Positions 7,647 to 11,439 of a DNA stretch of 11,439 bases are shown here, piece by piece. A model generated the notes under the pieces. It was given only the letters and a program-made list of their open reading frames with translations. It made no database searches and was not told the DNA's origin. The DNA lies in contig JBBRNY010000079.1 of assembly GCA_038229915.1 (NCBI GenBank), positions 1 through 11,439 on the forward strand. Reading direction: 5' to 3'. Numbering within the stretch: position 1 is the first letter of the stretch; each line of letters begins with the position of its first letter. A program made the translations under genes and the position numbers. This DNA comes from JAFDZW01 sp038229915 (GTDB taxonomy: Bacteria > Bacteroidota > Ignavibacteria > Palsa-1295).

Positions 7647-9413
7647 TTAGAAGCGGAAGTAGAACTTTGCCGATACGCCGAACTCTGCAGGTTTATTGAT
7701 ACCCAGTCCGAACGCCGGTCCGAAGGTGACATCAAATCCGAAATCAGAACCGACCCCACCAGGAGTAGAAGTAATACCGATCTCAGGCGAAATGATCGCC
7801 GCAGAATGGATACCATCAGGAGTGTTTGCGGTAACCGCTGAGTAGATACCATAATATCCGAGTCGCACAACAGGGCTGACGATACCACCAAAGAGACTGA
7901 TCGGTGCCCAACCAATTTGGAGACCAAGCGACTTTGGCGATTGAAATATCTGCGAAAAATTACTTGGCTGTTCGTAAGAAAGATACGGAACACTCGATGA
8001 ATACAGCACACCAAATGAAAAATCGAGAGTCAGTGCGGGCACCGAAGACTCGACGCCGATAAACACGCTTGAGCCGGTGATGTGCCCAAAGCCAAGACCT
8101 GCGCGAAATCTGATGCCGCTGATAGCACTCTCAGTATTTGCTTCGACGATCTTCTTCAACTCTTCTTTTTCGCCTTTTACTTGTTGGAGTGTTGCATCAA
8201 GACGCTCAGTTTTGGTGCGCTCCATTTGATAGGCACTGCTCAATTCCTTGAGCATCTTCATCGCATTTACTTTCTTGCCGCCTACTTCGAGCGTGTCCGA
8301 ACCCGCGATCGGCACGGCCGAGCCAACGAGTAATGCTTGGCTCTTATCGACATTCTTTGTCTCGTCAAAAATTGTTTTATCGGTGCCGATCTCTTTAATG
8401 ACCAAATGATAGCGATACGTACCATTTTGAAAAGCCTTCATATCATGCTCGGCAAGATAATCAGCAGGTGGCACGACAGAATCGACCAGCGTGAGCGGAT
8501 GAGTAGGATCGACAACCGAAAGCAGATCGAGTGTGACATGCGATGGATACGCAATCGTATAAGGAATAGTCAAGCGTGATGAACGTGGCGAAACGGTTGC
8601 CTTGCCAAGAGAAAAATTCAGACGCTCGCCGTTGAGAATAATATCCTCATTAAAGTGGCGTGCAAAATCTTCGAAAAAATTCAGTGTCTGGTTATCATCA
8701 AGACGGACGATATATGCTTGTCTGTCGGGTGGTGTGTTCTCGAGACGTAAGCGGATCGGGTCGCCGATCTTTATACTAAACTCTTTTGCATAGCGTTCGA
8801 AGCGCACCGGCTCGGCATCGCTACGATTCGATTCAATAGCGCGTTCGAGAATACAATAAAATCGTAATGAATCTTTCGATGATGAAGCCGAAGATCGTGG
8901 CAACGGAAGCACGCCAATATAAACGATGTAGGAAGCATCGTCACCAGAAAGAACATTTGAAAGATTGCTCACCAGCGGCAACGAAAGCGGTGTCCGTGCT
9001 GAACCGCTGAAATACATTACCGATTGCGCAGAATATTTCGAGGTGTCCGATTGTGATTTTCCTAATGGCGAAAAAGACACATAATGCGGCTGAAGGTTGA
9101 AGCTTGCTTCGTGAAGTACTACTTCGCCTGTGGGTTCATCGGTGCGGACATAGTTCGCTTCGAGACGAATGAGCTCAGGTTTTAAGTTTGCGCCGTACTT
9201 CTGTATTTCACGATCAAGACGCTCGTGCATCAGATCGTCGATCGACTTCAATACTTCTGCAGGTTCTCTTGAGTGCGAAGGATTGTCGTATCGCGGGGGT
9301 GTTGATCGCAACCCCTGAGCATTTATTGCGCTCGACAAAAGAACGATAGCCACAATCACTTGCGTGGTTGCGGCTATTATTCTTAGGCTTCGCGAAATAA
9401 TACTATCTATCAT
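7647..9413 (-). CDS. Exported coiled-coil / beta-domain protein, putative outer-membrane partner of the sigma/anti-sigma pair
   Basis: I do not recognise this 588-residue protein as a named family. From the ATG at 9413, residues 1-32 form a signal peptide (IIAATTQVIVAIVLLSS core, then AINAQ). The TTG at 9440 would add nine residues with no benefit. Residues about 50-260 are mixed, with predicted beta strands. Residues about 280-345 (LTIPYTIAY...VTLDLLSVVD...GTYRYHLVIKE) resemble a FlgD-like Ig segment. Residues about 384-428 are a heptad-like charged coiled coil (KMLKELSSAY, TLQQVKGEKEELKKIVEA). Residues 431-588 are a Gly/aromatic-rich run of alternating strands ending FGVSAKFYFRF; the terminal Phe matches the beta-signal of outer-membrane barrels. 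It is the third gene after the sigma and anti-sigma genes, 57 bp downstream, so it may be a sensor, a target, or both. Outer-membrane location is inference; a periplasmic beta-sandwich is an alternative. Confidence 0.7.
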   Translation of the reverse strand: MIDSIISRSLRIIAATTQVIVAIVLLSSAINAQGLRSTPPRYDNPSHSREPAEVLKSIDDLMHERLDREIQKYGANLKPELIRLEANYVRTDEPTGEVVLHEASFNLQPHYVSFSPLGKSQSDTSKYSAQSVMYFSGSARTPLSLPLVSNLSNVLSGDDASYIVYIGVLPLPRSSASSSKDSLRFYCILERAIESNRSDAEPVRFERYAKEFSIKIGDPIRLRLENTPPDRQAYIVRLDDNQTLNFFEDFARHFNEDIILNGERLNFSLGKATVSPRSSRLTIPYTIAYPSHVTLDLLSVVDPTHPLTLVDSVVPPADYLAEHDMKAFQNGTYRYHLVIKEIGTDKTIFDETKNVDKSQALLVGSAVPIAGSDTLEVGGKKVNAMKMLKELSSAYQMERTKTERLDATLQQVKGEKEELKKIVEANTESAISGIRFRAGLGFGHITGSSVFIGVESSVPALTLDFSFGVLYSSSVPYLSYEQPSNFSQIFQSPKSLGLQIGWAPISLFGGIVSPVVRLGYYGIYSAVTANTPDGIHSAAIISPEIGITSTPGGVGSDFGFDVTFGPAFGLGINKPAEFGVSAKFYFRF

Positions 9414-9435
9414 ATACACTCTTGGTCTCAACGCT

Positions 9436-9462
9436 CCCAACTTGGGTAGCGAAGCGACGCTA
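9436..9462 (-). repeat. Two adjacent short inverted repeats between anti-sigma and exported-protein genes
   Basis: The 57-bp intercistronic gap holds CCCAA-C-TTGGG (9436-9446) directly followed by TAGCG-AAGCGA-CGCTA (9447-9462). Each has perfect 5-base arms. No T run follows on the minus strand, so these do not look like an intrinsic terminator. They may form small mRNA hairpins ahead of the third gene, or arise by chance. Confidence 0.35.
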
Positions 9463-9470
9463 AAGCTTTT

Positions 9471-10253
9471 TTACATTCTATCCTGTTGGTTGACCACAAC
9501 AGCCGGCGTTGCTTTTACTAACTTTGCAAAGCGGTGCGAGATCATCATTCCTGCAGGGTCAGCCTGTTCTGTCGTCGAGGCGATCGGCTCAGGCGTTGGC
9601 TGATTCTGCTGTGCAGTAGGCACGACAGATCTTTTTACTTGGCTCGGCGTATTCGATGCCATAACCTGCGCACTGTTGTGCTTGGTCGGTGCCGAAGTAA
9701 CTGGCGACTCTGTCGCTGCCGTGCTATTGTTCGTAGCAATCGGTGCAGTTGGTGTCGCTTCAGTATTTGAAATATTTACAGGTGCCTGAGCAACCGGTGT
9801 CGGTTGGCTTACGCCATTCGAAGCGGTTGTCGCTTCATGCTGTGATGGCTGGTTCTGCGTTGGCATACCAAACCAGATCACGCCGAGTAGCAATGCAAAA
9901 GCGAGCGCGTAGGAAGTACGGCGCACCAAAATTCTTTTTGAGCGATCGGGCGAATTATTCGGGATCGGCTGCGCATTCGGAGCACGCTCTGGAGTGCGGA
10001 CCGTTTTGCGATTACGGGCAAGCTCTTGCTCAAGCGATGCGCGCACACGGCTATCGACCGATGGTGAAAGCGCAAAACGCTTATCACTCATCGAGTGTGC
10101 AATGGCTTCGCTGATCGCAGCATATTCACTCGCGGCAGTTTTGAGTGCCGGAGTTTGCTCGATGTTCGAACGAAAATTGTTGTCAGCTACTAACTCTTGA
10201 TCGAGCCAAGCGACAATGTGTTCTTCTGATATGTTGGGGGTCGTCTTTTTCAT
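9471..10253 (-). CDS. Anti-sigma-factor-like single-pass membrane protein, cysteine-free
   Basis: Probably the membrane-bound inhibitor of the sigma factor encoded just upstream; its ATG overlaps the sigma TGA by 4 bp (ATGA), the classic arrangement for such pairs. Of 260 residues, 1-108 are cytoplasmic: IVAWLDQEL (13-21) resembles the first helix of anti-sigma domains of the zf-HC2 type, and helices follow at about 34-54 and 64-82. The zinc ligands H-x3-C-x2-C are absent and the whole protein contains no Cys, so zinc or thiol sensing is excluded. A basic stop (KRILVRR, 107-112) precedes one transmembrane helix (115-129, YALAFALLLGVIWFG). Residues 131-232 form a low-complexity Pro/Thr/Ser/Ala/Gln/Asn linker, followed by a short basic/hydrophobic end (HRFAKLVKATPAVVV, 240-254). 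The linker could span the periplasm or peptidoglycan. The identification as anti-sigma rests mainly on position and topology; sequence similarity is weak. Confidence 0.72.
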   Translation of the reverse strand: MKKTTPNISEEHIVAWLDQELVADNNFRSNIEQTPALKTAASEYAAISEAIAHSMSDKRFALSPSVDSRVRASLEQELARNRKTVRTPERAPNAQPIPNNSPDRSKRILVRRTSYALAFALLLGVIWFGMPTQNQPSQHEATTASNGVSQPTPVAQAPVNISNTEATPTAPIATNNSTAATESPVTSAPTKHNSAQVMASNTPSQVKRSVVPTAQQNQPTPEPIASTTEQADPAGMMISHRFAKLVKATPAVVVNQQDRM

Positions 10254-11236
10254 ACGTCGTTTTCTTCTTCTTTTTCGACAGGATTGCTTGGTCCTGTCAC
10301 ATACTCATCTCCGAGAATCGGTTGCAATACCTTTCGCAATCGTTTCTTCGCCCTGAATACTCTGATACGTATTGTCGAGAGCGATGTTCCCGTGAGCTTC
10401 CCGATCTCCTCATACGTCAGTCCTTCGTATTCGGACATCATCAATGCTTCGCGATAGGTTTCGGGCAGTTCGGCTATTGCTTGTAGCAAATACTCGGTCT
10501 GCTCTTTCATCGAAAGCATCTCCAGCGGATTATCCGAGCGTACGAGCGATGTCGCTCCTTCGAGGGCATCGTTTTCGCTCAGGGTGTCGGGGTCGATCGA
10601 CGTGGCAGAAGCATAAAGATTCTTTAGCCCACGTTTTTTCGAACTCAGACAGGTGTTCCGGGTGACCGTAAAGATCCAAGCCCTGAACTCCCCGCTATGG
10701 AAACTGTTGCGGTATTGCGAGACCCGTAAAAAGATCTCCTGAAATGTATCTTCGACCAGCTCTTCGGCAAGCCCTGCGGAAAGCAGTACTCTGGCACAAT
10801 ATGAATACACACTGTGGCGATAGCGTTCGTAGATCGTAAAAAAGCCTTTTTCGTCACCTTGCTGGTAACGAATGAAGTGCTCTTCGTCAGTGATCGGGTC
10901 TTTATTCTCAATGAACTCGTCGCTGAATGATCGTGCTACTTGCGGCTTTTTTCGCAATTGTCCATTGTGAAACAGCCTGGAAGATTTCGGGGCTTCAGCG
11001 AGATCCGAAAGTGCTTCGTGCAAGTGCCCCGAGTCGGCAGAACCGGCTTCGGGCAACAATTCGTCATTTGTACCACGTGTGGGAAACTCCTCAGTAGGCA
11101 TCAACACATCCTCTGAATCTTCGTGCAGGTCTTGAATTGCGTCTATACTTGCGCCCATACTTGGGTCAATACCCGCACCTGTGCTTCCCTCTGCGTGGTG
11201 ACTCTTTGACGCTCTGATATAAGAACTTGCAGACAC
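10250..11236 (-). CDS. ECF-type RNA polymerase sigma-70 family factor with long N-terminal extension
   Basis: An alternative sigma factor directing RNA polymerase to a regulon, first gene of the minus-strand operon. Region 2 spans about 118-202: EEHFIRYQQGDEKGFFTIYERY, the core-binding VEDTFQEIFLRV (161-172), and the -10 recognition stretch FRAWIFTVTRNTC (184-196). An acidic linker (203-245) leads to region 4 (246-304): AIAELPETYREALMMSEYEGL, then the helix-turn-helix LTYEEIGKLTGTSLSTIRIRVFRAKKRLRK. There is no region 1.2 or 3, which is typical of ECF factors. Unusually, about 117 residues precede region 2 (typical ECF factors are 170-200 residues in all; this is 328). The extension is acidic and Ser/Glu-rich. 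The GTG at 11236 has a strong Shine-Dalgarno sequence 11 nt upstream; the nearest ATG codons are Met27 and Met46, so even the latest ATG leaves about 70 extra residues. No anti-sigma cysteine motif is needed or seen. Confidence 0.9.
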   Translation of the reverse strand: MSASSYIRASKSHHAEGSTGAGIDPSMGASIDAIQDLHEDSEDVLMPTEEFPTRGTNDELLPEAGSADSGHLHEALSDLAEAPKSSRLFHNGQLRKKPQVARSFSDEFIENKDPITDEEHFIRYQQGDEKGFFTIYERYRHSVYSYCARVLLSAGLAEELVEDTFQEIFLRVSQYRNSFHSGEFRAWIFTVTRNTCLSSKKRGLKNLYASATSIDPDTLSENDALEGATSLVRSDNPLEMLSMKEQTEYLLQAIAELPETYREALMMSEYEGLTYEEIGKLTGTSLSTIRIRVFRAKKRLRKVLQPILGDEYVTGPSNPVEKEEENDV

Positions 11237-11246
11237 GAAATTAATT

Positions 11247-11262
11247 ACACCTCCGGACGTGT
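11247..11262. promoter_or_regulatory. Near-perfect 16-bp palindrome over the sigma-gene ribosome binding site
   Basis: ACACCTCCGGACGTGT matches its own reverse complement at seven of eight base pairs (mismatch at the fifth pair). It covers the Shine-Dalgarno sequence and lies 11 bp upstream of the GTG start, where a bound repressor could block transcript elongation or initiation. It is symmetric like a dimer-binding operator. No second copy was noticed in the window. Confidence 0.35.
11248..11254 (-). promoter_or_regulatory. Shine-Dalgarno sequence of the sigma gene
   Basis: On the minus strand the sequence reads GGAGGTG, complementary to the usual 16S rRNA 3' end, with 11 nt (TAATTAATTTC) before the GTG at 11236. 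It supports GTG as the start. No other gene in the window has a comparable ribosome binding site. Confidence 0.55.
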
Positions 11263-11328
11263 GAAATGAGCGATTTTTCCATATTTCTGGATAAATACGC
11301 GATTTAACTCAGTACAAATATAAGAATG

Positions 11329-11356
11329 TTTATAGGTGGGATAATGTGGGAGACAA
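11329..11356 (-). promoter_or_regulatory. Candidate promoter of the sigma / anti-sigma / exported-protein operon
   Basis: Reading the minus strand, TTGTCT (11356-11351), 16 bases, then TATAAA (11334-11329) fits a sigma-70-type promoter. The overlapping TTTG with 19 bases to TATAAA also resembles the Bacteroidota -33/-7 layout. A start near 11322 would give a leader of about 85 nt. A second possible -7 element, TATATTTG, lies at 11322-11315. The -35 element sits inside the inverted repeat GGAGA-CAAAT-TCTCC (11349-11363). Confidence 0.4.
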
Positions 11357-11363
11357 ATTCTCC
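11349..11363. repeat. Inverted repeat covering the candidate -35 element
   Basis: GGAGA-CAAAT-TCTCC has perfect 5-base arms around a 5-base centre. It overlaps the predicted -35 box of the sigma operon, so it could be an operator. Short inverted repeats of this size also occur by chance. Confidence 0.3.
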
Positions 11364-11401
11364 TTATAAGCCATTAAGCCACACATTCATAATCAACGCT
11401 C

Positions 11402-11417
11402 CGACTATAGTAAGTCG
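11402..11417. repeat. Inverted repeat near the right window edge
   Basis: CGACT-ATAGTA-AGTCG has perfect 5-base arms and contains a nested 8-bp palindrome ACTATAGT (11404-11411). It lies about 45 bp upstream of the candidate sigma-operon promoter and could serve that promoter or an unseen gene beyond the window. Confidence 0.3.
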
Positions 11418-11439
11418 TGACAAAAATAGTTGTTACACC

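Noticed and set aside
7559..8014. 151-codon minus-strand open frame spanning the convergent junction
   Set aside because: It overlaps both real genes in another frame and its Ser/Leu/Arg-rich translation shows no domain.
9414..9440. TTG at 9440 as start of the exported protein
   Set aside because: It only adds nine residues before a signal peptide that is complete from the ATG at 9413.
9600..9860. Tandem DNA repeats encoding the Pro/Thr/Ser-rich tail
   Set aside because: The protein is low-complexity but the codons vary and no exact repeated DNA unit of useful length was seen.
9743..10114. 123-codon plus-strand open frame opposite the anti-sigma gene
   Set aside because: It is a shadow of the low-complexity region of the anti-sigma gene and carries no motif.
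11237..11439. tRNA or small RNA gene in the gene-free right end
   Set aside because: No cloverleaf arms, T-loop sequence or hairpin with T run was visible; the region is better explained as promoter and leader.

Overview
The window looks like a chromosomal piece of a bacterium from the Bacteroidota/Chlorobi neighbourhood; an Ignavibacteria- or Kapaibacteriota-like lineage would fit. The reasons are moderate GC, mostly absent Shine-Dalgarno sequences, A-rich leaders, secreted proteins whose signal peptides end in A-Q, a FlgD-like Ig segment in an envelope protein, and a nucleotidyltransferase/hexapeptide/phosphomutase fusion. This placement is inference from style and gene families, not from a marker-gene comparison.

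Left part, plus strand (2-7640). Six genes run in one direction. The first is the 3' three-quarters of a sugar-1-phosphate nucleotidyltransferase fused to a hexapeptide-repeat domain and a phosphomannomutase-like domain; its 5' end lies outside the window. After 84 bp come five tightly packed genes: a secreted dienelactone hydrolase, rsmG (no spacer), a GH57 alpha-amylase/4-alpha-glucanotransferase (23 bp), a DUF2279/YfiM-like envelope protein (12 bp, TTG start), and a family 2 glycosyltransferase (4-bp ATGA overlap). The spacing suggests co-transcription. The products cover sugar-nucleotide supply, alpha-glucan remodelling, glycan transfer and ribosome modification, so this looks like a mixed housekeeping/envelope operon rather than one pathway.

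Right part, minus strand (11439 down to 7647). Three genes form an apparent operon converging on the first block with only 6 bp between the stop codons. In transcription order they are an ECF-type sigma factor with a long acidic N-terminal extension, an anti-sigma-like single-pass membrane protein (4-bp overlap with sigma), and, after 57 bp, a large unrecognised exported protein. That protein has a signal peptide, a FlgD-like beta segment, a coiled coil and a C-terminal beta-rich domain ending in Phe, consistent with an outer-membrane anchor. This three-gene set is the most interesting part: it has the layout of an envelope signalling module (sigma factor / membrane-bound regulator with a long Pro/Thr/Ser/Ala/Gln-rich periplasmic tail / outer-membrane partner), and the third component does not match a family I can name.

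The last 203 bp (11237-11439) hold no gene. They carry the probable promoter and leader of the sigma operon, with several short palindromes, one of them overlapping a strong Shine-Dalgarno sequence. I saw no tRNA, rRNA, CRISPR, insertion sequence or phage gene.
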